From: CAZKMM01 sp964553915
GTDB lineage: Bacteria; RBG-13-61-14; DRUE01
Reading direction: 5' to 3'
Length of the DNA stretch: 19,462 nucleotides
Assembly (NCBI GenBank): GCA_964553915.1
Contig: CAZKMM010000037.1
Coordinates: 1 to 19,462, forward strand
In this document: piece after piece, positions 1-6,021 of the stretch
Layout of the letters: the number at the start of each line of letters is the position of its first letter
How positions within the stretch are numbered: the first letter of the stretch is position 1
Position numbers and translations under genes: made by a program
The notes under the pieces: model-generated
What the model saw: the letters and a program-made list of their open reading frames with translations, nothing else
Databases searched by the model: none
What the model was told of the DNA's origin: nothing

Positions 1-673
1 TGCCAATTAAAATTCCGAAGAAAAAACTTTTGATAATCCCAATCAAAAACGCCCAGACCGTGGTTAATTTCTTTAAATTCACCAGGTAATAGCTATAATT
101 AACCCCAAGCATTAGATCCGAAACTACTGCCCCTCCTACCAAACTAACCAGAAGCCCGAAAATGGTAAGCAAAAAAACCATAATTACCACCGCCAGAAAT
201 CTGGGCACCACCAAAGTGGAAAGCGGGTTCAAACCCAGACAACGAACCGCATCAATCTGCTCGGTAACCTTCATAGTTCCTACTTCTGCGGCAATAAAAG
301 CCCCGATTCTGCCGGTAATCATTATTGCCACCAGCACCGGTCCCACTTCCCGAAGCAATCCAGAAGTGGTAACCCCACCCAGATATACCTGTGCCCCAAA
401 AAGATTAAGAGCATAATTAAACTGCAGAGCAACAATTCCCCCCACAAAAAATCCACTGACCGCGGTAATGGGAAGAGAACGAACCCCCACCAGATAGAGC
501 TGAACAATAAATTCTCTTATCTCAAAAGGACGCTCAAAGATTGCACCGACCACCTGAACCAGAAATATGGTTCTGGCACCTAAGCCCTGAAGCAGGCTCC
601 AGAAGCCGAGAAGAATCTTTCCTAAAAGTTGAAAAATCCCCAGGCTCAGCCAGTTGGCAATTCTTTCCCCCAC
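1..673 (-). CDS. MlaE-family ABC transporter permease (partial, 3' end outside window)
   Basis: This is the membrane permease of a phospholipid/lipid-asymmetry type ABC transporter (MlaE, formerly DUF140), which acts in the inner membrane with MlaF-like ATPases. About 224 residues are readable; the C-terminus lies off the left edge. The start is GTG at 673-671, chosen because a perfect GGAGGT lies 6 bases upstream and because the G of the preceding ATPase stop codon (TAG, 675-673) is the first base of this start, a classic coupled arrangement. The body shows the family pattern: an N-terminal amphipathic helix, then hydrophobic segments, then the conserved stretch around GPVLVAIMITGRIGAFIAAE and the following EQIDAV motif, and a later LTTVW/KSFFFG segment. 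It is the third gene of the operon after two ATPases. A periplasmic MlaD-like partner would be expected just outside the window. The family call is firm; the transported lipid is unknown. Confidence 0.9.
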   Translation of the reverse strand, partial: MGERIANWLSLGIFQLLGKILLGFWSLLQGLGARTIFLVQVVGAIFERPFEIREFIVQLYLVGVRSLPITAVSGFFVGGIVALQFNYALNLFGAQVYLGGVTTSGLLREVGPVLVAIMITGRIGAFIAAEVGTMKVTEQIDAVRCLGLNPLSTLVVPRFLAVVIMVFLLTIFGLLVSLVGGAVVSDLMLGVNYSYYLVNLKKLTTVWAFLIGIIKSFFFGILIG

Positions 674-1398
674 TAGCTTACCTCCAGAAACCTGCGAATA
701 AAATTATCTTCAGATTGCCCGAGTCCTTTCGGGGTGGTGATGGTTAAAAACCTTCCTGCTTCCAGGACTCCCACCCGGTCTGCCACCTGTTTCATACTCT
801 CCAGGTCATGACTCACTACAATACTGGTTACTCCGAGCTTTTCCCGGAGCTCTAGAATTAACAGATTAATCTGCCGGGCGGTAAAGGGGTCCAGACCGGT
901 GGTGGGCTCATCATATAAAAGATATCTGGGCTCTAAAGCTATTGCCCGTGCCAGGCTCACCCGTTTTTGCATTCCATAACTGAGCTGGCTGGGAAACCGG
1001 TTGAGGATTTTTTTCTCCAGATGAACCAGCCCCAGAAGTTCTTCTACCCGAGATTTTATTTCTGATTCTGAAAATTGATAGTGCCGGCGCAAACCGAAGG
1101 CAATATTCTCAAATACGGAAAGGGAATCAAAAAGAGTGGGAAATTGAAAAATCATCCCACATTTTCTTCTCAGCTGACGAAGTTTCTCCTCATCCATCAC
1201 ATCTACCCTCTCCTTATCCAGCCAGACCTCCCCTTTGTCTGGCTTGAGCAAACCAACCAAAAGCCGAATTAAAACTGTCTTGCCGGCTCCAGTCCTTCCT
1301 AAAATAAAAAAAATCTCTCCGGGCTTTATCTCTAAATCCACTCCCCGAAGCACCACCTGAGCACCAAAACTCTTCCAAACCCCCTGATAGCGAATCAT
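673..1398 (-). CDS. MlaF-like ABC transporter ATPase, second copy (altered signature motif)
   Basis: A 241-residue ABC ATPase that should power the MlaE permease encoded next. Walker A is GRTGAGKT (34-41), the Q-loop glutamine is at 85, Walker B is YLLYDEP with D163 and catalytic E164, the D-loop is TTGLD, and the H-loop histidine is H197 (VSHDL). The signature is LSYGMQ (139-144) rather than the usual LSGGM/Q: the first glycine is tyrosine, and I checked the TAT codon in the DNA. The start ATG at 1398 is 1 base after the stop of the upstream ATPase gene, with AGAGGA just upstream as ribosome site. Closest known relatives are MlaF and other ATPases of retrograde/anterograde lipid import systems. 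The intact Walker B and H-loop combined with a damaged signature suggest that it works as a heterodimer with the preceding ATPase. Confidence 0.9.
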   Translation of the reverse strand: MIRYQGVWKSFGAQVVLRGVDLEIKPGEIFFILGRTGAGKTVLIRLLVGLLKPDKGEVWLDKERVDVMDEEKLRQLRRKCGMIFQFPTLFDSLSVFENIAFGLRRHYQFSESEIKSRVEELLGLVHLEKKILNRFPSQLSYGMQKRVSLARAIALEPRYLLYDEPTTGLDPFTARQINLLILELREKLGVTSIVVSHDLESMKQVADRVGVLEAGRFLTITTPKGLGQSEDNFIRRFLEVS

Positions 1399-1399
1399 C

Positions 1400-2116
1400 T
1401 TATTCCTCTAAAAAATGACTCCATTTTTCCGCATTAAATTCTATCTCCTGAGCACTTCCCAGCTCAGATAAACTACCCCGATAAAGCAAAAAAACCTTTT
1501 TCGCTAACTTTCTGATTGTGGGCAAATGATTGCTTACCAAAATCAAAGTAAAATTAGCTTCTTTCTTCAACCTAAGGATCAGCTCGGAAATCTCTGCGGA
1601 AGTAATCGGGTCTAAACCAGAGGTAGGGTCATCACAGAAAAGAAGCTGAGGGCTATGAGCCAGTGCCCGAGCCAGGCTTACTCGTTTTTTCATCCCTCCA
1701 GAAAGTTCCTCAGGCATTTTCTTCTCCGCCCCTTCCAGACCCATTGCCTTAATCAAAAAACTAACCCGCTCTTTGATTTTCTCCTCTTCCCAGCGAAGCA
1801 CCGCTCGCAAGGTAAAGCCTATATTTTCTTCTACGGAAAGAAAATCAAAAAGTGCTGACTGCTGAAAGGAAAAGCCTATTTTCTTCAACAAATTCTGGCG
1901 TTGAAAAAAACCTATCTGAAAAAGATTTTCTCCAAAAAGATAAACCTTGCCCCTGGTAGGGGGAATCAACCCGCTGGCTAGCTTTAAAAGCAGGCTTTTC
2001 CCGGCACCACTCGGTCCAATAATTACAATAGATTCTCCTGCACTTACCTCAAGATTGAGCCGGGAAAAAATCCAATCTACTCCCAGAGATAAAAATACCT
2101 TTTCCAGTCTGAGCAT
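1400..2116 (-). CDS. MlaF-like ABC transporter ATPase, first copy (degenerate catalytic residues)
   Basis: A 238-residue ABC ATPase, first gene of the lipid-transporter operon. Walker A is GPSGAGKS (34-41), the Q-loop lies around Q85, and the signature is canonical LSGGM (138-142). Walker B reads LLFCDDP, so the position of the catalytic glutamate carries aspartate (D163). The H-loop reads LVSNHL, so the switch histidine position holds asparagine (N196), with a histidine only at the next position. Both changes were checked at codon level (GAT GAC; AAT CAT). Such substitutions usually lower hydrolysis at the site built from this subunit's Walker motifs. The ATG has no Shine-Dalgarno and sits 8 bases after a GATAAT hexamer, so translation is probably leaderless. 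The start is supported by a stop codon shortly upstream in frame. The family is certain; the heterodimer role is inferred. Confidence 0.9.
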   Translation of the reverse strand: MLRLEKVFLSLGVDWIFSRLNLEVSAGESIVIIGPSGAGKSLLLKLASGLIPPTRGKVYLFGENLFQIGFFQRQNLLKKIGFSFQQSALFDFLSVEENIGFTLRAVLRWEEEKIKERVSFLIKAMGLEGAEKKMPEELSGGMKKRVSLARALAHSPQLLFCDDPTSGLDPITSAEISELILRLKKEANFTLILVSNHLPTIRKLAKKVFLLYRGSLSELGSAQEIEFNAEKWSHFLEE

Positions 2117-2135
2117 CAGAAAATATTATCTGATG
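2114..2135. repeat. Inverted repeat covering the start codon of the first ATPase
   Basis: A 22-base dyad with 7-base arms (CATCAGA and TCTGATG) around an AT-rich 8-base centre. It contains both the GATAAT -10 hexamer and the ATG of the lipid-transporter operon. It could be an operator. Confidence 0.5.
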
Positions 2136-2153
2136 AGTGAAAAAAGAGGTCAA
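2125..2153 (-). promoter_or_regulatory. Predicted leaderless promoter of the lipid-transporter operon
   Basis: On the minus strand TTGACC (2153-2148) is followed after 17 bases by GATAAT (2130-2125). The ATG of the first ATPase begins 8 bases later, so transcription would start at or next to the start codon. Both hexamers match the sigma-70 consensus at five of six positions. There is no Shine-Dalgarno sequence. Confidence 0.6.
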
Positions 2154-2165
2154 GGAAATAGAGAA

Positions 2166-2714
2166 CTAAAACTCCCAGCTGATTCTAATCTTGGTTTCTT
2201 CTCCCCCCTCCCAGGCTCTTTCCAAAAACTCTACTTTTATATTTTTAGCACCGCACAGCTCCAAAGTCCGCTCCAGCCAGCCATACATCATATAATAAAG
2301 AGGAGGAAAATTTTTATCAAAGCCCCGAATCCTTATAATTACCTGAGCAGGAGCTTCTTCCTCTATTTTCAGCTCACCAAAATCAAAAAAATTCCGGATA
2401 TAAATCTCATATTTCTTTACAAATTCTAAAGGGTCTCCCTGCCTGATCAACCCTTTGTAAATACTTCCCATAATTGCTTCACCATAAATCCTTCCCCACT
2501 TTCTCACCTGCTCCAGGTCTCGTTTTGCCAGAACCTGAAACACCGCATTAAAACATCTTCGGAAGGTCTCATAAGGATACCAGGCGCTGGGAAGAATCCG
2601 TTGACTGATTATCTCCTTATCCTCCGGGGTAAGATACGGGTCATAAGCCCCGGATTTATCCGCCCGGATGGTTTTGACAAAATCTACCAAGATGCTTCCT
2701 TTTGCTCTCATCAT
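2166..2714 (-). CDS. Uncharacterised 182-residue protein (possibly DUF2378/TIGR02265-like)
   Basis: A soluble protein with no signal peptide or membrane segment. The central part contains a LPSAWYP motif (41-47) followed by a long helical region, and the C-terminal half (about 105-182) has a beta-rich pattern with a GFD turn and a WLERTLELCGAK helix, ending in an acidic strand. This layout resembles the uncharacterised DUF2378/TIGR02265 proteins known from myxobacteria, which themselves recall V4R/heme-NO-binding folds. That assignment is from memory and weak. Two ATG codons are adjacent (2714 and 2711); GGTGA four bases before the first favours the second, giving 181 residues. It sits 49 bases upstream of the lipid-transporter ATPase but that gene appears to have its own promoter, so a shared operon is not certain. 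It has its own candidate promoter upstream. Confidence 0.7.
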   Translation of the reverse strand: MMRAKGSILVDFVKTIRADKSGAYDPYLTPEDKEIISQRILPSAWYPYETFRRCFNAVFQVLAKRDLEQVRKWGRIYGEAIMGSIYKGLIRQGDPLEFVKKYEIYIRNFFDFGELKIEEEAPAQVIIRIRGFDKNFPPLYYMMYGWLERTLELCGAKNIKVEFLERAWEGGEETKIRISWEF

Positions 2715-2740
2715 TCGCTCACCGTTCCTGGTAAAAATAA

Positions 2741-2767
2741 TCTATAATGAAAAAATATTTTTGTAAA
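2741..2767 (-). promoter_or_regulatory. Possible promoter of the 182-residue protein gene
   Basis: On the minus strand TTTACA (2767-2762) precedes TATAGA (2746-2741) by 15 bases, a slightly short spacer, with A/T tracts upstream that could act as an UP element. The predicted leader is about 20 bases and contains a GGTGA ribosome site, unlike the leaderless genes nearby. Confidence 0.35.
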
Positions 2768-2785
2768 GAAAATTTTTTTTCTTTT

Positions 2786-2828
2786 AAAAAAATTTTTCTT
2801 AAAATTTCGGCTGGGTTCCAAAATTTTA
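2786..2828 (-). terminator. Predicted Rho-independent terminator after the dehydrogenase operon
   Basis: Two bases after the stop codon of the 343-residue dehydrogenase, the minus strand can form an 11-pair stem: arms TAAAATTT and AAATTTTA (2828-2821 and 2807-2800), a U-G pair and a GG/CC pair, closing a 7-base loop. A run of seven T residues follows about eight bases later (2792-2786). The stem is AT-rich, so strength is uncertain, but the position is right for ending the nitroreductase-dehydrogenase operon. Confidence 0.5.
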
Positions 2829-2830
2829 GC

Positions 2831-3862
2831 TTATTTGGGGAAAATTATCACTTTCAGGGCTTTAGCTTCTCTCATCACGGAAAAGCCCTGCTCTATGTCT
2901 TTTAGATGCAAACGATGAGTAATCAGGTGGTCTAATTTGAGCTTTTTGCTTTCCAGAATCCGAATCGCTTCTGGAAAGGTATGAAGGGCAATGTAAGAGC
3001 CAAAAATACTTAACTCCTTTCGGGTAATATCATTCTGGGCAATTTGAGCTCGGGCTTGCTGGTTCTGACCAAAAAGAAGAATCCGACCGCCCCGGGCACA
3101 CACCTTGATGCACAAATCCGCTAAAGTCCCCACCGCATCTATCACCACTTCCACCCCTTGAAGGGTATGAGAAAAAACCACCTCCAAGAGGTCCTCTTTT
3201 TCAGGATTGACTATGAAATCTGCTCCGCTCTCTTCTGCTAGCCTCCTTCTCATCTCCATCGGCTCAGAAACAAAAATCCTGCCCGCACCAGAAAGACGGG
3301 AAAGCTGAATAAAATACTGACCAATCGGACCTGCTCCCAAAACCAAAACATTTTCTCCCGGGCTCGGACGAATTTTGCGAAAGGCATTAAGAACACAGCT
3401 CAATGGCTCGGCAAATACCGCATATTCCGGCTTAAGCTCTTTAGAGAATTTATAAAGCTGAGACTCGGGCGCCACATTATATTCCGCAAACCCACCATCA
3501 ATAAATATCCCCAAAGTGGTCATATTGGCGCACATATTATGTTGACCATTCTGACAATACCAGCAACAACCACAGGGGATATTCGGGTCAACTGCCACCC
3601 AATCTCCGGGGCGAAGAAAACTGCACTCGCTCCCCACCTCAACCACTTCTCCAACATACTCATGTCCAAGAATTACCCCGGGATTAGCCGGATGCCCGGG
3701 CGGGACTTTTAAAATCTGAATATCGGTTCCGTAGATGCTTGCGCAGAGAACCTTTAATAAAACCTGATTGGGCTTTTCTATCTTGGGAGCAGGAACCTGC
3801 TTAAGAGAAAACTTCCCCTCCCCTTCAAATACCCCTGCCAGCATCTGGTCTTTTATGGTCAT
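2831..3862 (-). CDS. Zinc-type medium-chain dehydrogenase with Tyr at a catalytic zinc ligand
   Basis: A 343-residue medium-chain dehydrogenase/reductase of the threonine/sorbitol dehydrogenase kind, expected to oxidise a polyol or sugar-like alcohol with NAD(P). The GroES-like half carries the structural zinc cysteines C97, C100, C103 and C111, and the catalytic H67-E68 (GHE) and E152 (AEP). The Rossmann half has GAGPIG (176-181) and an acidic SEP after the next strand. The usual first catalytic zinc ligand, the Cys of the family motif CGTD, is Tyr44 here (YGTD, codon TAC). It is the last gene of the nitroreductase/IolM-like operon, but 164 bases separate it from the preceding gene. The start is uncertain: M7 (3844) matches the family's typical N-terminus better, and no clear Shine-Dalgarno is seen before either ATG. 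The substrate is unknown. Confidence 0.85.
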   Translation of the reverse strand: MTIKDQMLAGVFEGEGKFSLKQVPAPKIEKPNQVLLKVLCASIYGTDIQILKVPPGHPANPGVILGHEYVGEVVEVGSECSFLRPGDWVAVDPNIPCGCCWYCQNGQHNMCANMTTLGIFIDGGFAEYNVAPESQLYKFSKELKPEYAVFAEPLSCVLNAFRKIRPSPGENVLVLGAGPIGQYFIQLSRLSGAGRIFVSEPMEMRRRLAEESGADFIVNPEKEDLLEVVFSHTLQGVEVVIDAVGTLADLCIKVCARGGRILLFGQNQQARAQIAQNDITRKELSIFGSYIALHTFPEAIRILESKKLKLDHLITHRLHLKDIEQGFSVMREAKALKVIIFPK

Positions 3863-3866
3863 TTAA

Positions 3867-3872
3867 ATTATA
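3867..3872 (-). promoter_or_regulatory. Possible -10 element before the 343-residue dehydrogenase
   Basis: A perfect TATAAT on the minus strand ends 4 bases before the first ATG of the dehydrogenase. No convincing -35 hexamer is seen at 16-18 bases. If used, transcription would start inside the first codons, which would favour the internal ATG at 3844 as the true start. Confidence 0.3.
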
Positions 3873-3906
3873 AGCAAGTCTTTGACCAACCTCGGAACCG
3901 CAAAAT

Positions 3907-4023
3907 TTACTGCTTTTGGGCATTAAAAGTAGCATTTATTCTTACTGATTCCGGGCAATTAGAATTGGTCTCATTAGGATGTTTATCCAGGTCATAAACT
4001 ACCTTTCCTTGGCAGATTTTTAG
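3907..4023 (-). pseudogene. Possible C-terminal remnant of an amidohydrolase gene
   Basis: The 164-base gap between the two dehydrogenases holds 38 sense codons in one minus-strand frame, ending in TAA at 3909-3907 and lacking any start codon. The first residues read KICQGKVVYDL, which resembles the last strand of metallo-dependent amidohydrolases of the dihydroorotase/deacetylase type (a typical ending has a G-K-V/I-V-Y-D motif). It begins directly after the tandem stops of the upstream dehydrogenase. It may be the leftover 3' end of a deleted gene that once stood between the two dehydrogenases. The match is short and from memory, so this is tentative. Confidence 0.3.
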
Positions 4024-4026
4024 TTA

Positions 4027-5223
4027 TTATCCCATAATGCAAGTAATCTTGCAATGGGTTCGGTCGGTCTGGAGCATTTTTATATGTTCCGGTACTTCCT
4101 CCAGCCTTATTTTCTTAGTGACCATCTGAATAACATCAAATCCGCTGGCAATCATCTCAATCACCCTGGGGAAAGTCCCGTGCCCGGAATGTCCCTGAGA
4201 GCCAACAATTCTTGCCCGGCGAACCTGAAACACCTCTCCGGTTAAAGGAATCCTGGCATCTGCTCTTGCCACAATCACCACCGTGGTGTTTAAAGTTCTC
4301 CCCTCCCAGATTATCCGTTCAACTCCGGACCAGACCACTTCAGGAAGACCGGTAGCTTCTAAAATCAATTTTACCCCTATCCCATCAGTGAGCTCCAGAA
4401 CTTTTTGAGCAAAATCTTCTTCTTTGGGATTAATGACAAAATCTGCTCCGAGCCTGCGGGCAATCTCTGCCCGGGCAGGCTCCGGTTCAGAAATAATCAC
4501 CCGGCTTGCTCCTGCCCGCTTCAAAATCCCGCAAGCCGAGGAGCCGATGGGACCTGCCCCTAAAATTAATACATTATCTCCAGGACGAATCCCTCCTCCT
4601 CGCTCTATCACCGCATTATAAGCCACACTGGTCGGCTCCACCAGACTTCCGGCAACAAACAAATCTTCTCCCTGATAGCGCCTTTTTAACGGCTCCAAGC
4701 TCCAGACCAGTCTGCTCGGAACCGCAAGATAGCGGGCAAAAGCTCCATTGCGGTTAAAGCCAATCTCATCCAGCCTTTCGCAGTGATTGGGATATCCATC
4801 CGCACAAGCCCGGCAGGCTCCACACCAGACCATCTCCTCGGTGCAGACCACCTCCCCGCCCTTAAATTTTTCCAGAGTTAATTTATCAAAGGCTTCTTTG
4901 CCCGCATCCACTACCACCCCGGCGGTCTCGTGCCCGAGAATGCAGGGGAAACCGGTCAAGCCCGGGTAAAACATATAACCATCTTCATCTGCCTGAGCCA
5001 TATGAACATCACTCCCACAAATTCCGCAGGCTTTAACCTCTATCAAAACCTCATCATCTCTTAGTCTGGGAATCGGATGCTCTTCAATCCTCAGCTCCGG
5101 ATATCGCCAGACCTTACTTCCTAAATAAGTCTGCTTTTCCGGAATATCCCGTGGATGGGGCTTATAATCCGGTTTTGGCTCCCATTTTGCCCAAAGAGTC
5201 ACTCCCAGCATTTTTTCGCTCAT
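4027..5223 (-). CDS. iolM: Scyllo-inosose 3-dehydrogenase-like zinc dehydrogenase (IolM-like)
   Basis: A 398-residue medium-chain zinc dehydrogenase. I recognise it as close to the Thermotoga IolM enzyme, which oxidises scyllo-inosose with NAD in a non-classical inositol pathway: the N-terminal extension with LGSKVWRYPELR, the segment GSLVEPTSVAYNAV and the stretch VFQVRRARIVGSQGHSGHGT are shared in memory with that protein. Catalytic zinc ligands are C69 (CGSD), H98-E99 and E196; structural zinc cysteines are C134, C137, C140 and C148; the dinucleotide loop is GAGPIG (222-227). The length fits the family. The ATG has a strong GGGGGAGG ribosome site and lies 13 bases after the nitroreductase stop, so the two are one operon. 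No other inositol genes are visible, so the true substrate could be a different cyclitol or sugar. Confidence 0.75.
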   Translation of the reverse strand: MSEKMLGVTLWAKWEPKPDYKPHPRDIPEKQTYLGSKVWRYPELRIEEHPIPRLRDDEVLIEVKACGICGSDVHMAQADEDGYMFYPGLTGFPCILGHETAGVVVDAGKEAFDKLTLEKFKGGEVVCTEEMVWCGACRACADGYPNHCERLDEIGFNRNGAFARYLAVPSRLVWSLEPLKRRYQGEDLFVAGSLVEPTSVAYNAVIERGGGIRPGDNVLILGAGPIGSSACGILKRAGASRVIISEPEPARAEIARRLGADFVINPKEEDFAQKVLELTDGIGVKLILEATGLPEVVWSGVERIIWEGRTLNTTVVIVARADARIPLTGEVFQVRRARIVGSQGHSGHGTFPRVIEMIASGFDVIQMVTKKIRLEEVPEHIKMLQTDRTHCKITCIMG

Positions 5224-5236
5224 TTTTCCTCCCCCT

Positions 5237-5899
5237 TTACTCCCAGAACCATCTTGTTAACTTCTCTAATGAATCCCTTGAGCTTCGGAATTGATTAAGC
5301 GGAGAATCACCCGGATATCCCAGAGCAATGGTGCTGACCAGATATTTGTTTTCTGGAATCTGAAACATCTCCCGAAATACTTCGCCGTACTCCAATGGTA
5401 TCATCATCCAGCAGGTGCCTAAACCAAGTTCATAAGCCCGGAGCAAGATATTTTGAATGCAGGCACCCACACTTACCAGAGAGCCAATTCCATATCCTTT
5501 ATCCATCAAAACTAAAATTACTACCGGAGCGCCAAAAAAGGAAAAATTCCTCTTGATAAATTCCCCCGGTTCCAGCCCAGCTTTTTTCGCACTCTCCAAA
5601 AGTCCCCGCATCAACTCTTTTCTTCTTCTCTCTCCTTCTGGGGGAGGCGGATATTTATCATCCCAGGTAGGAAGGTCTCGCCTGGTTTTACCGGGCTTGC
5701 CTAATATTTCGTTAAGCTGTTTAACCAGCTGGTTTAAATATTTTCCGCCAATCACCAGAAATTCCCAGGGCTGGCGATTGGAATTGCTCGGTGCCCAGAT
5801 GCCGGCTTTGAGCACTTCTTCCACCAGCTCACGGGAGGGCGGTTCGGGCTTAAAATCCCGGACGCTTCTTCGGGAAAAGATTGCCTCTTTAACCTCCAT
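5237..5899 (-). CDS. Nitroreductase-family FMN oxidoreductase
   Basis: A 220-residue member of the nitroreductase superfamily, FMN-dependent homodimeric NAD(P)H oxidoreductases of the cytoplasm. The FMN phosphate-binding motif RRSVRDF is at 10-16, followed by WAPSNSNRQPWEF (35-47). The central SVGACIQNILLRAYELGLGTC segment and GYPGD (194-198) with the closing Arg-Ser-Ser-Arg are also typical. An insertion with a proline run (about 79-92) lies after the first helices, as in several archaeal and anaerobe members. A strong AAAGGAGG site precedes the ATG. It is the first gene of the operon that continues with two zinc dehydrogenases; it may recycle reduced cofactor or act on an activated aromatic or enone substrate, but the sequence does not reveal which. 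Confidence 0.9.
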   Translation of the reverse strand: MEVKEAIFSRRSVRDFKPEPPSRELVEEVLKAGIWAPSNSNRQPWEFLVIGGKYLNQLVKQLNEILGKPGKTRRDLPTWDDKYPPPPEGERRRKELMRGLLESAKKAGLEPGEFIKRNFSFFGAPVVILVLMDKGYGIGSLVSVGACIQNILLRAYELGLGTCWMMIPLEYGEVFREMFQIPENKYLVSTIALGYPGDSPLNQFRSSRDSLEKLTRWFWE

Positions 5900-5985
5900 T
5901 CCTCTCCTCCTTTAATGTTAAATTGCCATTTTAATGGTTTATAATCAAGCAAAGAGCCGTGATTTTCTAAAATGACCGAATCAAA
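5900..5985. promoter_or_regulatory. Divergent intergenic region with operator-like palindrome
   Basis: This stretch separates the nitroreductase operon (minus) from the glycosyltransferase (plus). It holds a perfect 12-base dyad, CCATT-TT-AATGG at 5926-5937, just downstream of a minus-strand TATAAA (5943-5938) that could be the nitroreductase -10 element. The palindrome would overlap that transcription start, as a repressor site would. No clear -35 is seen for the minus direction. Confidence 0.35.
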
Positions 5986-6013
5986 TTGGCAGTTCAATTT
6001 TTTTGGTTATAAT
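5986..6013 (+). promoter_or_regulatory. Predicted leaderless promoter of the GT4 glycosyltransferase
   Basis: TTGGCA (5986-5991) and a perfect TATAAT (6008-6013) are 16 bases apart, and the ATG starts 8 bases after the -10 hexamer. Transcription would therefore begin at or beside the start codon. No Shine-Dalgarno sequence precedes the ATG. Confidence 0.65.
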
Positions 6014-6021
6014 TATTTAAG

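Noticed and set aside
179..186. Possible frameshift in the Walker B of the AAA+ ATPase (Asn for Asp)
   Set aside because: Residue positions, not bases: GIFAINELPDL reads cleanly in frame, and I recall the same N-E pair in related ATPases, so it is a family trait and not damage.
2768..2800. A/T-run palindrome as a bidirectional terminator
   Set aside because: Only A and T pairs with no GC core; the neighbouring 2800-2828 hairpin with a GG/CC pair and T-run is the better terminator.
5457..5915. 152-codon plus-strand frame opposite the nitroreductase
   Set aside because: The antisense nitroreductase frame has all family motifs; this frame is Ser/Pro-rich noise.
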